DNA of 64,000 nt from Bacillus sp. OV322 (GCF_900112495.1 NZ_FOMA01000001.1:682001-746000), one strand, 5' to 3'. Positions 8,014 to 18,984 are shown, numbered from the stretch's first letter. Translations and numbers: made by a program. The notes: generated by a model from the sequence alone, not told the origin.

Positions 8014-8993
8014 AAATAGCTATTGATGCCATGGGCGGAGATCATGCGCCCAAGGAAACTGTACTTGGCGCGATGAAGGCTGTACAGGAGTTTTCCGAAA
8101 TAGAAATCCTGCTGGTTGGAAATGAACCAGAAATCAATCAATATTTAAATGCACATCCAAGGATCAGTGTCCTGCATACCGAGGAAAAGATTTTAAGCAC
8201 GGATGAACCTGTCCGGGCAGTTCGCCGTAAGAAGAACAGTTCTATGGTTCTTGCAGCACAGCATGTTGCAGACGGAAAAGCCGATGCATGCATTTCTGCT
8301 GGAAATACTGGGGCCTTAATGGCTTCCGGATTATTTGTGGTCGGCCGCATCGAGGGGATAGAACGTCCGGCATTAGCCCCTACACTTCCTACCATAGACG
8401 GCAGCGGCTTTGTTCTCCTTGATGCCGGGGCAAATGCTGATGCGCGCCCTGAACATCTTGTCCAATATGCAATCATGGGCTCGATATATGCGCAAAAGGT
8501 CAGGAATATCGAGAAACCAAGAGTGGGCCTTTTGAATATTGGAACAGAAGAGAAAAAAGGAAATGAATTGACTAAGCAGGCATATGGGCTCTTAAAAGAA
8601 TCCGGGATTCATTTTATCGGAAATGTTGAATCGAGGGATTTGCTTCAAGGTGCTGCCGATGTTGTTGTAACCGATGGATTTACGGGAAATATGGTTTTGA
8701 AAACGATTGAAGGAACGGCATTGTCTGTCTTTTCTATGTTGAAAACCGCATTGACTGCCAGCTTTAAGAGCAAACTTGCTGCAGGAGTCCTGAAGCCCCA
8801 ATTGAAAGAATTGAAAAATCAGATGGATTACTCTGAATATGGCGGGGCAGCTTTGTTCGGCCTAAAGGCGCCAGTCATTAAAGCGCACGGCTCATCAGAT
8901 GCCAACGCTTTTTATAACAGCATCCGCCAGACGCGTGATATGGTCGGGAATGAGATGGTCAGAACCATCAGCAAGGCGATTGAAGTAAATTAA
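8010..8993 (+). CDS. plsX: phosphate acyltransferase PlsX
   Basis: Makes acyl-phosphate from acyl-ACP and phosphate, the acyl donor for PlsY in the first step of phosphatidic acid synthesis. It acts at the inner face of the membrane. The product is 327 residues, the usual length. The conserved N-terminus [16 protein letters not shown], the [13 protein letters not shown] segment, [12 protein letters not shown] and [12 protein letters not shown] are all present. Its start overlaps the fapR stop and it lies upstream of fabD, the standard Bacillus order, so its expression should follow the malonyl-CoA level through FapR. Confidence 0.97.
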   Translation: MKIAIDAMGGDHAPKETVLGAMKAVQEFSEIEILLVGNEPEINQYLNAHPRISVLHTEEKILSTDEPVRAVRRKKNSSMVLAAQHVADGKADACISAGNTGALMASGLFVVGRIEGIERPALAPTLPTIDGSGFVLLDAGANADARPEHLVQYAIMGSIYAQKVRNIEKPRVGLLNIGTEEKKGNELTKQAYGLLKESGIHFIGNVESRDLLQGAADVVVTDGFTGNMVLKTIEGTALSVFSMLKTALTASFKSKLAAGVLKPQLKELKNQMDYSEYGGAALFGLKAPVIKAHGSSDANAFYNSIRQTRDMVGNEMVRTISKAIEVN

Positions 8994-9014
8994 AAGAAGA
9001 TAGGAGCTAGAGAT

Positions 9015-9956
9015 ATGGGTAAAATTGCATTTGTATTTCCCGGTCAGGGATCTCAAATCGTTGGCATGGGCCAGGATTTATTCGAGAAGGATGAACAGGC
9101 TAAGAAAATATTCCAAAAAGCGGATGAAGCACTGAGTGCTCCTCTGTCCCGGCTGATTTTTAATGGACCGCAGGAAGAACTTACACTGACTGTTAATGCA
9201 CAGCCGGCTTTAGTGACAACCAGCTATGCCCTATTTCAGGCTTTAAGCGAGGCTGGAATAAAACCTGATTATACAGCCGGACATAGTCTTGGGGAATATT
9301 CAGCTCTTGCTGCTTCGGGGGCAATAAGCTTTGAGGATGCGGTCACTTCTGTCCGCCGGCGAGGTGAATTCATGGAAGATGCTGTACCAAATGGCACAGG
9401 ATCTATGGCAGCCATCCTGGGAATGGAACGAGGGCTGCTTTCAGAGGTAACTGCAGAGATTTCTTCCAAGGGTGAACCTGTTCAGCTGGCAAATATTAAT
9501 TGCCCTGGCCAGATTGTCATTTCAGGAAGTGCGGAAGGTGTCAGGCTGGCAGGGGAGCTTGCTAAGGAAAAAGGAGCAAAACGCGCCATTCCTCTAGTAG
9601 TGAGCGGACCGTTCCATTCTGAGCTGATGAAACCTGCAGCTGCACGCCTTCAGGAAGTACTGGATTCAATTTCAGTCCAGGATGCAGCCGTTCCGGTCAT
9701 CTCAAATGTTACCGCACAGCCAATACATAGACCTGAAGAAATAAAAGAAAAACTCATTGAACAGCTATATTCCCCGGTCCTCTGGGAAGATAGTGTAAAC
9801 ACCCTTCTTTCACTGGGTGTTGATACATTTGTTGAAGTCGGGCCCGGGAAAGTATTAAGCGGGCTTATTAAGAAAATTGACAGGAAGGCTTCCGTTTACT
9901 CGGTATCCGATCAGGAAAGCCTGCAAAACACTCTACAGGCTTTGAGGGGGAATTAA
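9015..9956 (+). CDS. fabD: malonyl-CoA:ACP transacylase FabD
   Basis: Moves the malonyl group from CoA to acyl carrier protein to supply fatty acid elongation. The product is 313 residues. It has FVFPGQGSQ at the N-terminus, the nucleophile Ser91 in GHSLGEYSA, and the catalytic His201 in SGPFHSELM. The SD (TAGGAGC) lies before ATG 9015. It ends one base before fabG, so the two are translated from one transcript under FapR control. Confidence 0.97.
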   Translation: MGKIAFVFPGQGSQIVGMGQDLFEKDEQAKKIFQKADEALSAPLSRLIFNGPQEELTLTVNAQPALVTTSYALFQALSEAGIKPDYTAGHSLGEYSALAASGAISFEDAVTSVRRRGEFMEDAVPNGTGSMAAILGMERGLLSEVTAEISSKGEPVQLANINCPGQIVISGSAEGVRLAGELAKEKGAKRAIPLVVSGPFHSELMKPAAARLQEVLDSISVQDAAVPVISNVTAQPIHRPEEIKEKLIEQLYSPVLWEDSVNTLLSLGVDTFVEVGPGKVLSGLIKKIDRKASVYSVSDQESLQNTLQALRGN

Positions 9957-9957
9957 T

Positions 9958-10701
9958 ATGTTGCTTGAAGGAAAAAAAGTACTTGTTACTGGAGCGTCAA
10001 GAGGCATTGGCCGTGAAATCGCCCTTGAAATGGCCAGGCAGGGAGCAGATGTTGCAGTGAATTTTGCCGGAAGCGAAGCCAAAGCAAATGAAGTTGTCGA
10101 AGAAATCCGGTCATTGGGCAGGCAGGCATTTTCCGTTCAGTGCGATGTAGCAGATGCTGATGCTGTTTCTGATATGACTAAACATGTGATTGACAGCTTT
10201 GGTTCATTGGATATTCTGATTAATAATGCAGGAATTACACGCGACAACTTATTGATGAGAATGAAGGAAACAGAATGGGACGATGTGATTAACACGAATT
10301 TAAAAGGTGTTTTCCTTTGTACAAAAGCTGTTACACGCCAGATGATGAAGCAGCGCAGCGGCCGGATCATCAATATCGCATCTATTGTGGGTGTCAGCGG
10401 AAATCCGGGACAAGCTAACTATGTAGCAGCTAAAGCAGGTGTAATCGGACTGACAAAGTCTGCTGCAAAGGAACTGGCGTCGCGCGGAATAACAGTAAAT
10501 GCTGTAGCGCCAGGCTTTATATCAACGGATATGACGGATAAGCTGACAGAAGAAGTGAAAAATTCAATGCTGGCGCAAATCCCGCTGTCACGTTTTGGCG
10601 ATCCCAAGGATGTTGCAGCAGTGACTGCTTTTCTTGCTTCTGATGCCAGCGGATACATGACAGGCCAGACTTTGCATGTTGATGGCGGAATGGTTATGTA
10701 A
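9958..10701 (+). CDS. fabG: 3-oxoacyl-ACP reductase FabG
   Basis: NADPH-dependent short-chain dehydrogenase that reduces 3-oxoacyl-ACP to 3-hydroxyacyl-ACP in each elongation cycle. The product is 247 residues. The Rossmann nucleotide-binding motif TGASRGIG is at about residues 11-18, NNAGIT near residue 88, and the catalytic set is Ser142, Tyr155 and Lys159 (YVAAK). The C-terminal HVDGGMVM is typical. It is the last gene of the FapR-controlled operon; acpP follows after 114 bases. Confidence 0.97.
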   Translation: MLLEGKKVLVTGASRGIGREIALEMARQGADVAVNFAGSEAKANEVVEEIRSLGRQAFSVQCDVADADAVSDMTKHVIDSFGSLDILINNAGITRDNLLMRMKETEWDDVINTNLKGVFLCTKAVTRQMMKQRSGRIINIASIVGVSGNPGQANYVAAKAGVIGLTKSAAKELASRGITVNAVAPGFISTDMTDKLTEEVKNSMLAQIPLSRFGDPKDVAAVTAFLASDASGYMTGQTLHVDGGMVM

Positions 10702-10815
10702 CCTGGTTTTTCCCATTTTGAGTGGTCCGAATGGCTTAGCAAATGCTTTTCTTGAAATAAAGGATTTATTATTTAGCTAAAATACTCTATAATGGCTTGA
10801 GGGGAGGTGAATGCA

Positions 10816-11049
10816 GTGGCAGATGTAGTAGAACGCGTTAAAAAGATCGTTATCGATCGTTTAAATGTTGAAGAAGCAGAAGTGAAACTTGAAGCTTCAT
10901 TCAAAGAAGATCTTGGTGCTGACTCCCTTGATGTAGTGGAATTGGTCATGGAGCTTGAAGATGAATTCGGCATGGAAATTTCCGACGAAGATGCAGAGAA
11001 AATTGTCACAGTTGGAGATGCTGTGAATTACATAAAAAGCACTATGTAA
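10816..11049 (+). CDS. acpP: acyl carrier protein
   Basis: Carries growing acyl chains on a 4'-phosphopantetheine arm during fatty acid synthesis. The product is 77 residues and very acidic. The attachment serine is Ser37 in LGADSLD. I use GTG 10816 (MADVVERV...), which matches the family N-terminus and lies six bases after the SD GGGGAGGTG (10801-10809); the GTG at 10807 is inside that SD. A TATAAT at 10788-10793 could be a -10 for a separate promoter, but no good -35 accompanies it. Confidence 0.97.
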   Translation: MADVVERVKKIVIDRLNVEEAEVKLEASFKEDLGADSLDVVELVMELEDEFGMEISDEDAEKIVTVGDAVNYIKSTM

Positions 11050-11066
11050 TTAAATGATCTCTTGGC

Positions 11067-11096
11067 AGAAAGCTCCGTTTTATAACGGGGCTTTCT
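11067..11096 (+). terminator. probable terminator after acpP
   Basis: A twelve-pair stem (AGAAAGCTCCGT with ACGGGGCTTTCT, one G-U) lies 17 bases past the acpP stop. The T tract after it is poor (CTTATG), so read-through into rnc is possible. Confidence 0.6.
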
Positions 11097-11201
11097 CTTA
11101 TGTAAAGAATTAATGTATGATAGTAACATACAGCGGTGCTGGCTTTGCTATGATGCCGCAATATGCAAGTGATTTTTGAGCTTTAGTGGAGGATTGGTTA
11201 C

Positions 11202-11933
11202 ATGAGAAAGAATGCAAATGAACGTAAGCCATCAATCAAGGAAAATAAGTTCAAACAATTTCAGCAGAGCTCAGGCTTTCATTTTCATGATGAAAAATTG
11301 CTGAAACAAGCGTTTACACATTCATCTTATGTGAATGAGCATCGCCGCAAGCCTTATGAAGACAATGAGAGGCTTGAATTTTTAGGAGACGCCGTATTGG
11401 AACTGACCATTTCCAAGTACCTTTTTAAAAAATACCCGCTGATGAGCGAGGGGGAACTTACCAAGTTGCGTGCAGCGATTGTTTGTGAGCCATCTCTTGT
11501 TGATTTTGCAACGCAGCTATCATTTGGAGACCTTGTCCTTCTTGGCAAAGGTGAAGAAATGACAGGGGGAAGAGAACGGCCTGCGCTTCTTGCCGATGTA
11601 TTTGAAGCGTTCGTAGGTGCATTATTTCTGGATTTAGGTCTGGATTCCGTTCTTGTGTTTTTAGAAAGAGTCGTGTTTCCTAAGATTGACGAGGGTGCTT
11701 TTTCTCATGTGATGGATTATAAAAGCCAATTGCAGGAGCTGGTCCAAAGAGATGGCAGCGGAATTTTGGAGTACAGAATTTCACAGGAAAAAGGCCCTGC
11801 CCACAATAGGGAGTTTGTTTCCCAGGTGAAATTAAATGGTGAAGAATTAGGGACAGGAATCGGCCGTTCCAAAAAAGAAGCAGAACAGCAGGCAGCACAA
11901 TTGGCTTTAAAAATACTTAAAGAAAAATTATAG
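11202..11933 (+). CDS. rnc: ribonuclease III
   Basis: Cleaves double-stranded RNA in rRNA precursors and structured mRNAs. The product is 243 residues. The N-terminal RNase III domain carries the signature [14 protein letters not shown] (about residues 52-65) and the second metal-binding segment [13 protein letters not shown] (about 131-143). The C-terminal double-stranded RNA-binding domain (about 170-243) ends with [20 protein letters not shown] 11202 has the SD GTGGAGG. It is followed 42 bases later by smc and then ftsY, the conserved Bacillus order. Confidence 0.97.
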   Translation: MRKNANERKPSIKENKFKQFQQSSGFHFHDEKLLKQAFTHSSYVNEHRRKPYEDNERLEFLGDAVLELTISKYLFKKYPLMSEGELTKLRAAIVCEPSLVDFATQLSFGDLVLLGKGEEMTGGRERPALLADVFEAFVGALFLDLGLDSVLVFLERVVFPKIDEGAFSHVMDYKSQLQELVQRDGSGILEYRISQEKGPAHNREFVSQVKLNGEELGTGIGRSKKEAEQQAAQLALKILKEKL

Positions 11934-11975
11934 AAATGATCAACATCGCAGGTTGAACATAGAGGGGGAAAAACC

Positions 11976-14900
11976 ATGTTCCTCAAACGGCTGGATATTG
12001 TCGGATTTAAATCGTTTGCAGAAAGAATTGCCGTGGAATTTGTCCAGGGAGTTACAGCTGTAGTAGGGCCAAACGGAAGCGGAAAAAGCAATATCACAGA
12101 TAGCATACGCTGGGTATTGGGCGAGCAATCCGCCAGGTCTCTCCGCGGAGTAAAAATGGAAGATATTATTTTTGCGGGCAGCGATTCAAGAAAAGCACTG
12201 AACTTTGCTGAAGTCACTCTCACTTTGGATAACGAGACGAATTCCCTGCCGATTGATTTCCAGGAAGTCAGTGTCACGAGAAGGGTATATCGGTCAGGGG
12301 AAAGCGAATTCCTGATCAACAAACAGCCTTGCCGCCTGAAGGATATTATCGATTTATTCATGGATTCAGGACTGGGAAGGGAAGCATTTTCAATCATCAG
12401 CCAGGGAAAAGTTGAAGAAATTTTAAGCAGCAAGGCAGAAGAAAGAAGAGTGATCTTCGAGGAAGCTGCAGGTGTGCTGAAATATAAAACCAGAAAAAGA
12501 AAAGCGGAGAATAAACTCTCAGAAACCCAGGAGAACCTAAACCGCGTAAATGATATTTTATTTGAACTGGAAAGCCAAGTGGAGCCTTTAAAAATTCAAT
12601 CCTCTCTGGCAAATGAATATCTGGAAAAAAAGTCAGAGCTTGAAAAAATTGAAATTGCGTTAACGGTTTATGAAATAGAAAGTTTGCATCAAAAGTGGGA
12701 AAAGCTTTCAAAGGATTTTGCTGAACATAGCGAATCTGAAGGGAAAATGTCAGCGGAGCTTTCTAAAAAAGAAAAAATGATTGAAGAAACCCGCGGCAAA
12801 ATTTTAGAACTTGATGCATCAAGTGACCATTACCAAAGTGTTTTGCTTGCTGCTAGTGAAGAGCTGGAAAAGCTTGAAGGCCGGAAAGAGGTATTAAAGG
12901 AACGCAAAAAGAACGCCTTCCAAAACAAAGGACAGCTTGAAAAGTCCATTGAAGAGGGAAGCCGGAAGATTATTTCATTAAATGATGAGAAAAAGCGTGA
13001 AGGTGCAGCACTGCAGGTTCTCGAACGTGAAGTACTTGAGCTCCAAGACAAGCTGCGGGTTATGCAAAATGACCTGAGTCTTTTTAATGCTAATATTGAA
13101 GAAACCATTGAAATGCTGAAGAGCGATTACATCGACTGGCTGAATAAACAGGCCTCTGCAAAAAATGAAAAGCAGTATCTCGAACAGCAAATATCAAAGG
13201 GGATTCAAAGAGGCAGTCTCCTTGATGAGAACAATGCGAAATTTCTTGAAGAAAGATCCGCCATTGAAGAAAAAAAATCGCTTCTAAGTGCCTCCCGATC
13301 CGAAACTGTAAAAAAAATCGAAGAGCATGTGCATATATTCAGAGATGGCCAAAGAAAGCTTGAAGGAGCTAAAGCGGCTTATCAAAAGCAGGAAACCACC
13401 CTCTACCAGGCATATCAATATCTGCAGCAATCCAGATCAAGAAAAGAACTGCTTGAGGAAATGGAAGATGATTATGCGGGCTTCTTTCAAGGCGTCAAAG
13501 AAGTTCTGAAAGCAGGAAAGCATACGCTGCAAGGGATTAAGGGAGCTGTTGCGGAGCTGATTACCGTTCCAAAGGAATATCAGCTGGCAATTGAAACGGC
13601 GCTTGGCGGTGCCATGCAGCATATTGTTGTCGAAAACGAAGTGCATGCAAGGCAAGCAATCACATTCCTGAAGAAAAACTCGTATGGACGGGCAACATTC
13701 ATGCCTCTTTCTGTTATTAAACCGAGGGAAGTGCCATTATCACAATATAATCTAATGAAGGGCCATCCTTCCTTTATGGGGACGGCAGCAGAATTAATTT
13801 CTTATGAAAAACAATACCAAGCAATCGCTGCGAACCTCCTTGGCTCTGTAATTATCGCAAGTGATCTAAAAGGTGCGAATGAATTAGCGAAGCTCGTTGG
13901 CCATAAATATCGATTTGTGACTACAGACGGTGATATTGTTAACCCGGGCGGTTCCATGACGGGAGGAGCCCTCAAACAGAAAACATCTTCACTTCTTTCC
14001 AGAAAAGCAGAACTGGAAGAGCTTAAAAACAAGCTTTCCGGAATGGAAGAGAAAACAAATAAGCTTGAACAGCATGTTAAGCAGCTTAAATCTGATGTTG
14101 CTTTACTGGAAACAAAAATTAATGGCATTCGAGCAGAAGGGGAACAGCTGCGTCTTGAGGAACAGTCATTGAATGGCCAGATGCGGGAAGTCGAGCTGCT
14201 GGAAAAGAATATCAATGAAAGACTTCATCTCTATGACCTTGATAAAAAAGCGGCAGATGAGGACCATCATGAAAAAGCTTTGCGGCTTGATGAACTTGAG
14301 GAATTGCTCAAGAGCTCCGGAGCTGAGATTCAGAGACTTGACTTAAAAATTGCCGAGTTGACAGAAAAAAGGAAAATACAGCAGGAAACAAAAGAAAGCC
14401 TGGCAGAAGAGACAAGTGAACTGAAAGTGAAGCTGGCATCCAAGAAGGAGCAGCTGCAGCACCAGCATGAAAAATACAGCCGTATCCAGCATGAACTGGC
14501 TGAAATAACGGAAAAAACACTTGAATATAAAGAGGATTTATCCCTGCTGGCAAACGCCATGACTGACAGTTCAAGCGGTGCGGAAAAATTAGAGGAGTCA
14601 GCGAAGAAATGCCTGCAGACGAAGAATGAAACACTTGTGCATATCACATCAATAAAGGAAGAACGAAAAAGGCGGCAGGAATTTCTTGATGATATCGAGC
14701 TTGAAACCAGGGAATTAAAAAGGCTGCATAAGGGCATGGCTGAAGTAGTGAAGGATGAGGAAGTCAAACTTAATAGGCTGGATGTTGAACTCGAAAATCT
14801 CTTAAACCAGTTAAGTGAAGAGTACTTTATGGCCTTTGAGGCTGCCAAGGAAAAATACCCGCTTGCAATAGCCCCTGATGATGCAAGAAAACAGGTGAAA

Positions 14901-15542
14901 TTAATTAAGCTTAGCATCGAGGAATTGGGCACCGTGAATCTTGGAGCCATCGAGGAATATGAGAGAGTATCAGAAAGGCACCAATTTTTAGTCGCTCAAA
15001 AAGATGATCTTCAACAGGCAAAAGATACGTTGTTCCAGGTGATTGAAGAAATGGACGATGAAATGAAAAGGCGTTTTGCTGATACATTTTTTGCAATTCG
15101 ATCTGAATTCGAACACGTTTTTAAAGCGTTATTCGGAGGAGGGAAAGCGGAACTTAAGCTGACAGATCCAAGCGACCTGCTTAAGACAGGGGTAGACATC
15201 ATTGCGCAGCCTCCGGGGAAAAAACTGCAGAATCTTGGATTGCTGTCAGGAGGCGAAAGGGCATTGACGGCCATTGCCCTGCTCTTTTCCATTCTAAAAG
15301 TCCGTCCTGTTCCTTTCTGTATTCTCGATGAAGTGGAAGCTGCACTGGATGAGGCCAATGTAATTAGGTTTAGCCAATACCTGAAGCAATTCAGCAGCGA
15401 TACGCAATTTATTGTCATTACCCATCGAAAAGGCACAATGGAAGAAGCGGATGTCCTTTATGGAATTACCATGCAGGAATCTGGTGTATCCAAGCTTGTA
15501 TCTGTACGTATGGAAGAGACAGAGGAATACGCACCTTTTTAA
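11976..15542 (+). CDS. smc: chromosome segregation ATPase SMC
   Basis: Core of the SMC-ScpA-ScpB condensin that compacts and helps segregate the chromosome. The product is 1188 residues, full family length. The N-terminal head has the Walker A motif GPNGSGKSN (about 32-40). Two long coiled-coil arms flank a hinge at about 510-670, which includes GGAMQHIVVENE and the glycine-rich GGSMTGGA. The C-terminal head has the ABC signature LSGGERALTAIALLF near 1090 and the Walker B ILDEVEAALDEAN near 1115. SD GAGGGGG precedes ATG 11976. It lies between rnc and ftsY in one likely transcript. Confidence 0.98.
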   Translation: MFLKRLDIVGFKSFAERIAVEFVQGVTAVVGPNGSGKSNITDSIRWVLGEQSARSLRGVKMEDIIFAGSDSRKALNFAEVTLTLDNETNSLPIDFQEVSVTRRVYRSGESEFLINKQPCRLKDIIDLFMDSGLGREAFSIISQGKVEEILSSKAEERRVIFEEAAGVLKYKTRKRKAENKLSETQENLNRVNDILFELESQVEPLKIQSSLANEYLEKKSELEKIEIALTVYEIESLHQKWEKLSKDFAEHSESEGKMSAELSKKEKMIEETRGKILELDASSDHYQSVLLAASEELEKLEGRKEVLKERKKNAFQNKGQLEKSIEEGSRKIISLNDEKKREGAALQVLEREVLELQDKLRVMQNDLSLFNANIEETIEMLKSDYIDWLNKQASAKNEKQYLEQQISKGIQRGSLLDENNAKFLEERSAIEEKKSLLSASRSETVKKIEEHVHIFRDGQRKLEGAKAAYQKQETTLYQAYQYLQQSRSRKELLEEMEDDYAGFFQGVKEVLKAGKHTLQGIKGAVAELITVPKEYQLAIETALGGAMQHIVVENEVHARQAITFLKKNSYGRATFMPLSVIKPREVPLSQYNLMKGHPSFMGTAAELISYEKQYQAIAANLLGSVIIASDLKGANELAKLVGHKYRFVTTDGDIVNPGGSMTGGALKQKTSSLLSRKAELEELKNKLSGMEEKTNKLEQHVKQLKSDVALLETKINGIRAEGEQLRLEEQSLNGQMREVELLEKNINERLHLYDLDKKAADEDHHEKALRLDELEELLKSSGAEIQRLDLKIAELTEKRKIQQETKESLAEETSELKVKLASKKEQLQHQHEKYSRIQHELAEITEKTLEYKEDLSLLANAMTDSSSGAEKLEESAKKCLQTKNETLVHITSIKEERKRRQEFLDDIELETRELKRLHKGMAEVVKDEEVKLNRLDVELENLLNQLSEEYFMAFEAAKEKYPLAIAPDDARKQVKLIKLSIEELGTVNLGAIEEYERVSERHQFLVAQKDDLQQAKDTLFQVIEEMDDEMKRRFADTFFAIRSEFEHVFKALFGGGKAELKLTDPSDLLKTGVDIIAQPPGKKLQNLGLLSGGERALTAIALLFSILKVRPVPFCILDEVEAALDEANVIRFSQYLKQFSSDTQFIVITHRKGTMEEADVLYGITMQESGVSKLVSVRMEETEEYAPF

Positions 15543-15579
15543 GCCATGCACATGACCATTTCAAAAAGGAAGTGTTTAA

Positions 15580-16566
15580 ATGAGTTTTTTTAAAAAACTG
15601 AAAGAAAAATTTACGAATCAGACTGATTCTGTATCTGACAAGTTTAAGCAGGGTCTGACAAAAACCAGAGATTCGTTCACTGGAAGAGTGAATGACCTTG
15701 TAGCCCGCTACAGAAAAGTGGATGAAGAATTCTTTGAGGAGCTCGAAGAAATCCTGATCAGTGCAGATGTTGGCTTTGATACTGTCATGGAATTGATTGA
15801 TGAGCTGAAGATGGAAGTAAAACGCCAGAATATTTCTGATACCAAAGAAGTACAGTCGGTTATTTCTGAAAAGCTCGTTTCCATTTACCAAGGTGATGAG
15901 CGGGTTTCATCCTCACTGAACATCAAGGAAAATGAATTAACTGTCATTTTGTTTGTTGGTGTCAATGGTGTAGGGAAGACTACGACAATCGGGAAAATGG
16001 CACATAAATTCAAGGAAGAAGGTAAATCCGTCCTGCTAGCAGCCGGTGATACCTTCCGTGCGGGGGCCATCGAACAGCTTGAAGTCTGGGGAGAACGCTC
16101 TGGAGTTGAAGTGATTAAACAAGGCGAAGGCTCAGATCCTGCTGCTGTCATGTTTGATGCCATAAGATCTGCAAAGGCCCGCAAGGCAGATATTTTGATT
16201 TGTGATACGGCTGGCCGGCTTCAGAACAAAGTTAATTTAATGAATGAGCTTGAAAAGGTCAAGCGTGTCATTGAAAGGGAAGTGCCTGGAGCTCCGCATG
16301 AAGTGCTGCTTGTTTTAGATGCAACAACCGGCCAAAATGCTTTAGTGCAGGCAAAAACCTTTAAAGAAGCCACAAATGTATCTGGGATAGTGCTGACAAA
16401 GCTTGACGGGACTGCAAAGGGTGGAATTGTCCTTGCCATCCGGAAAGAACTTTCCATACCTGTTAAATTCGTTGGACTTGGTGAAGGCATGGATGACCTG
16501 CAGCCATTTGATGCTGAAAAATATGTGTATGGACTATTCTCGAACTTAATTGACGAAGAAGAATAG
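15580..16566 (+). CDS. ftsY: signal recognition particle receptor FtsY
   Basis: Membrane-associated GTPase that receives ribosome-SRP complexes and hands nascent membrane proteins to the Sec translocon. The product is 328 residues. The short N-terminal helical part (no long acidic A domain, as usual in Bacillus) is followed by the NG domain: [10 protein letters not shown] (about 127-136), [30 protein letters not shown] and [23 protein letters not shown] precedes ATG 15580. Its partner Ffh lies 0.6 kb downstream; a terminator separates them. Confidence 0.98.
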   Translation: MSFFKKLKEKFTNQTDSVSDKFKQGLTKTRDSFTGRVNDLVARYRKVDEEFFEELEEILISADVGFDTVMELIDELKMEVKRQNISDTKEVQSVISEKLVSIYQGDERVSSSLNIKENELTVILFVGVNGVGKTTTIGKMAHKFKEEGKSVLLAAGDTFRAGAIEQLEVWGERSGVEVIKQGEGSDPAAVMFDAIRSAKARKADILICDTAGRLQNKVNLMNELEKVKRVIEREVPGAPHEVLLVLDATTGQNALVQAKTFKEATNVSGIVLTKLDGTAKGGIVLAIRKELSIPVKFVGLGEGMDDLQPFDAEKYVYGLFSNLIDEEE

Positions 16567-16576
16567 CAGCCGAAGA

Positions 16577-16613
16577 AAAACCGGAAGGAGCCTGCCTTCC
16601 GGTTTTCTTTATA
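16577..16613 (+). terminator. Rho-independent terminator after ftsY
   Basis: AAAACCGGAAGG and CCTTCCGGTTTT form a perfect twelve-base stem with a six-base loop, followed by CTTTAT. It ends the rnc-smc-ftsY unit. Confidence 0.9.
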
Positions 16614-16773
16614 GTACATAATAAATATTTTCCTTCTCGCAGCCTGCTGATTCTATGACTGTAAGTTCCGGCTGCCCGGCATACAATTTGTTCTAGCAGC
16701 ATCCTGGAACGGACAGGAAAATTAAAATAAAGGACTATTAAAACTCCTTTCATTAAGACAGAAATGTTCACCC

Positions 16774-16802
16774 TTGACAGGGCTATTTGAACAATGTACA
16801 CT
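16774..16802 (+). promoter_or_regulatory. likely SigA promoter of ylxM-ffh
   Basis: A consensus TTGACA (16774-16779) and TACACT (16797-16802) are 17 bases apart, in the 282-base gap between ftsY and ylxM. The expected start near 16809 leaves a leader of about 40 bases before the ylxM SD. Confidence 0.6.
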
Positions 16803-16848
16803 ATATTCTTGTAAAGTGTTTTCACTTAACAGCTGGGAGGGTCTGCAA

Positions 16849-17181
16849 ATGCTCGAAAAAACAACGCGTGTAAATTACCTGTTTGATTTTTATCAATCGT
16901 TGTTAACAGAAAAACAAAAGAGCTATATGTCCCTCTACTATCTGGATGATTACTCTCTTGGCGAAATTGCCGAAGAATACGAAATCAGCAGACAGGCAGT
17001 TTATGATAATATAAAAAGAACAGAGGCAATGCTTGAGGAATATGAAGCAAAGCTGTTGTTATTCCAAAAATTTCAAGAGCTGAACGAGTGGATTGCTGAA
17101 CTGAAGGCTTCGGCTGAAAAGGATTCCTTTTCAAAAGATGATCTTTTATCTGCACTCTCAAAGCTTGAGAAGTTAGATTAG
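16849..17181 (+). CDS. ylxM: YlxM/p13-like DNA-binding protein, SRP-associated
   Basis: A 110-residue helix-turn-helix protein of the UPF0122/YlxM family, nearly always encoded directly before ffh. In streptococci the homologue associates with SRP components and modulates their GTPases; the role in bacilli is less clear. The sigma-factor region 4-like HTH is seen at [21 protein letters not shown] (about 33-53), followed by a helical tail. I start at ATG 16849 because GGGAGG (16835-16840) is the right distance upstream and the family begins MLEKTTR; an upstream in-frame TTG would overlap the promoter. It is followed after 12 bases by ffh. Confidence 0.92.
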   Translation: MLEKTTRVNYLFDFYQSLLTEKQKSYMSLYYLDDYSLGEIAEEYEISRQAVYDNIKRTEAMLEEYEAKLLLFQKFQELNEWIAELKASAEKDSFSKDDLLSALSKLEKLD

Positions 17182-17193
17182 GAGGCGGCAATA

Positions 17194-18534
17194 ATGGCAT
17201 TTGAAGGATTGGCCGACCGACTGCAAAGCACCATGCAAAAAATCCGCGGAAAAGGTAAAGTGAACGAAGCTGACGTAAAAGAAATGATGCGTGAAGTGCG
17301 TCTGGCGCTTCTTGAAGCGGATGTTAACTTTAAAGTCGTGAAGGATTTTGTGAAGCGCGTCAGTGAACGTGCAGTAGGTCAGGAAGTGCTGAAAAGCTTA
17401 ACCCCCGGTCAACAGGTAATTAAGGTTGTTCAGGAAGAACTGTCAGAGCTAATGGGTGGGGAGCAGAGCAAAATTGCTGCGTCCAGTCGGCCGCCGACTG
17501 TCATTATGATGGTAGGCCTCCAGGGTGCCGGAAAAACCACAACAACCGGAAAGCTTGCAAATCTTCTCAGAAAAAAACACAACCGAAAGCCATTGCTTGT
17601 TGCAGCGGATATTTATCGTCCTGCGGCGATTAAGCAGCTTGAAACGCTGGGAAAACAATTGAGTATGCCTGTATTTTCTCTTGGTGATCAAGTAAGTCCG
17701 GTGGAAATTGCGAAACAAGCCATCCAAAAGGCAAAGGAAGAGCATCATGACTATGTTCTGATTGATACTGCAGGACGCTTGCATGTGGATGAAAAGCTCA
17801 TGGATGAATTGAAAGATATTAAAGAGCTTTCAAAACCTGATGAAATTTTCCTTGTAGTAGATGCCATGACAGGGCAGGATGCTGTCAATGTTGCCCAAAG
17901 CTTCAATGAACAGCTTGGCCTGACTGGCGTGGTACTGACAAAACTTGATGGAGACACCCGCGGCGGAGCTGCACTGTCCATCCGTGCTGTCACCAATACT
18001 CCTATTAAATTTGTGGGTATGGGCGAAAAGCTGGATGCGCTTGAAGCATTCCACCCTGATAGAATGGCTTCAAGGATTCTTGGAATGGGTGATGTGCTAT
18101 CCTTAATTGAAAAAGCCCAGGCAAATGTTGATGAAGAAAAAGCAAAAGAACTCGAGAAAAAAATGAGGACAGCAACATTTTCTTTTGATGACTTCCTGGA
18201 GCAGCTGGGCCAGGTCCGCAACATGGGACCATTAGATGACCTGATTAAGATGCTCCCTGGTGCGAATAAGATTAAGGGCATGGATAATCTGAACATTGAC
18301 GAAAAACAGATCGGCCATGTTGAGGCAATTATCCGCTCAATGAACAAAAATGAAAAAGAGCATCCTGAGATTATCAATGCAGGGCGCAAAAAACGGATTG
18401 CAAAAGGAAGCGGCACAAGCATTCAGGAAGTAAACCGCCTCTTAAAGCAATTTGAAGAAATGAAAAAAATGATGAAACAAGTTACAAACATGCAAAAAGG
18501 GAAGAAAAAAGGTTTTAAATTCCCGTTCATGTAA
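17194..18534 (+). CDS. ffh: signal recognition particle protein Ffh
   Basis: SRP54-type GTPase that binds signal sequences of nascent membrane proteins together with the SRP RNA. The product is 446 residues. The N domain (1-90) is followed by a G domain with GLQGAGKTTTT (about 108-118), DIYRPAAIKQL, DTAGRLHVDE, TKLDGDTRGG and GMGEKLDALEAFHP. The C-terminal methionine-rich M domain (about 300-446) contains the RNA-binding GSGTSIQEVNRLLKQF. SD TTAGGAGGC precedes ATG 17194. No SRP RNA gene was seen in this window. Confidence 0.98.
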   Translation: MAFEGLADRLQSTMQKIRGKGKVNEADVKEMMREVRLALLEADVNFKVVKDFVKRVSERAVGQEVLKSLTPGQQVIKVVQEELSELMGGEQSKIAASSRPPTVIMMVGLQGAGKTTTTGKLANLLRKKHNRKPLLVAADIYRPAAIKQLETLGKQLSMPVFSLGDQVSPVEIAKQAIQKAKEEHHDYVLIDTAGRLHVDEKLMDELKDIKELSKPDEIFLVVDAMTGQDAVNVAQSFNEQLGLTGVVLTKLDGDTRGGAALSIRAVTNTPIKFVGMGEKLDALEAFHPDRMASRILGMGDVLSLIEKAQANVDEEKAKELEKKMRTATFSFDDFLEQLGQVRNMGPLDDLIKMLPGANKIKGMDNLNIDEKQIGHVEAIIRSMNKNEKEHPEIINAGRKKRIAKGSGTSIQEVNRLLKQFEEMKKMMKQVTNMQKGKKKGFKFPFM

Positions 18535-18629
18535 AGGATTTCTAAGTCTTATTTCGGGTCTTTGGACTGGCAGATTGGCCTCTTTTAGGCCGGCCGCTAA
18601 GGTATTTTATGACTGTTAAGAAAAAAACC

Positions 18630-18659
18630 TTTACAAACATACCATACATTTGATATTAT
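18630..18659 (+). promoter_or_regulatory. SigA promoter of rpsP-khpA
   Basis: TTTACA (18630-18635) and TATTAT (18654-18659) have an 18-base spacer, with TGA giving an extended -10. The predicted start near 18666 is about 30 bases before the rpsP start. Confidence 0.75.
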
Positions 18660-18698
18660 ACTATCTTGTGTGAAACTATTCGGAGGTGCTTATTTAAA

Positions 18699-18971
18699 AT
18701 GGCAGTAAAAATTCGTTTAAAACGTATGGGAGCAAAAAAGACTCCTTTCTATCGTATCGTAGTTGCAGATTCTCGTTCACCGCGTGACGGCCGTTACATC
18801 GAGGTTGTAGGAACTTACAATCCTGTAGCTCAGCCGGCAAAGGTTGAAATTAACGAAGAGCTTGCTCTTAAATGGATGCAAGATGGAGCAAAACCATCTG
18901 ATACAGTCCGCAACCTTTTCTCTAACCAAGGCATTATGGAAAAATTCCACAATGCAAAAAACAGCAAGTAA
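18699..18971 (+). CDS. rpsP: 30S ribosomal protein S16
   Basis: Small-subunit protein needed for folding of 16S rRNA during 30S assembly. The 90 residues begin [14 protein letters not shown] and carry [17 protein letters not shown] and GTYNP, diagnostic of S16. The start is ATG 18699, 11 bases after the SD GGAGGT (18682-18687); an in-frame GTG further upstream would add a non-conserved extension. khpA follows after 13 bases, in the conserved order rpsP-khpA-ylqD-rimM-trmD-rplS. Confidence 0.98.
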   Translation: MAVKIRLKRMGAKKTPFYRIVVADSRSPRDGRYIEVVGTYNPVAQPAKVEINEELALKWMQDGAKPSDTVRNLFSNQGIMEKFHNAKNSK

Positions 18972-18984
18972 AAGGTTTTAATTC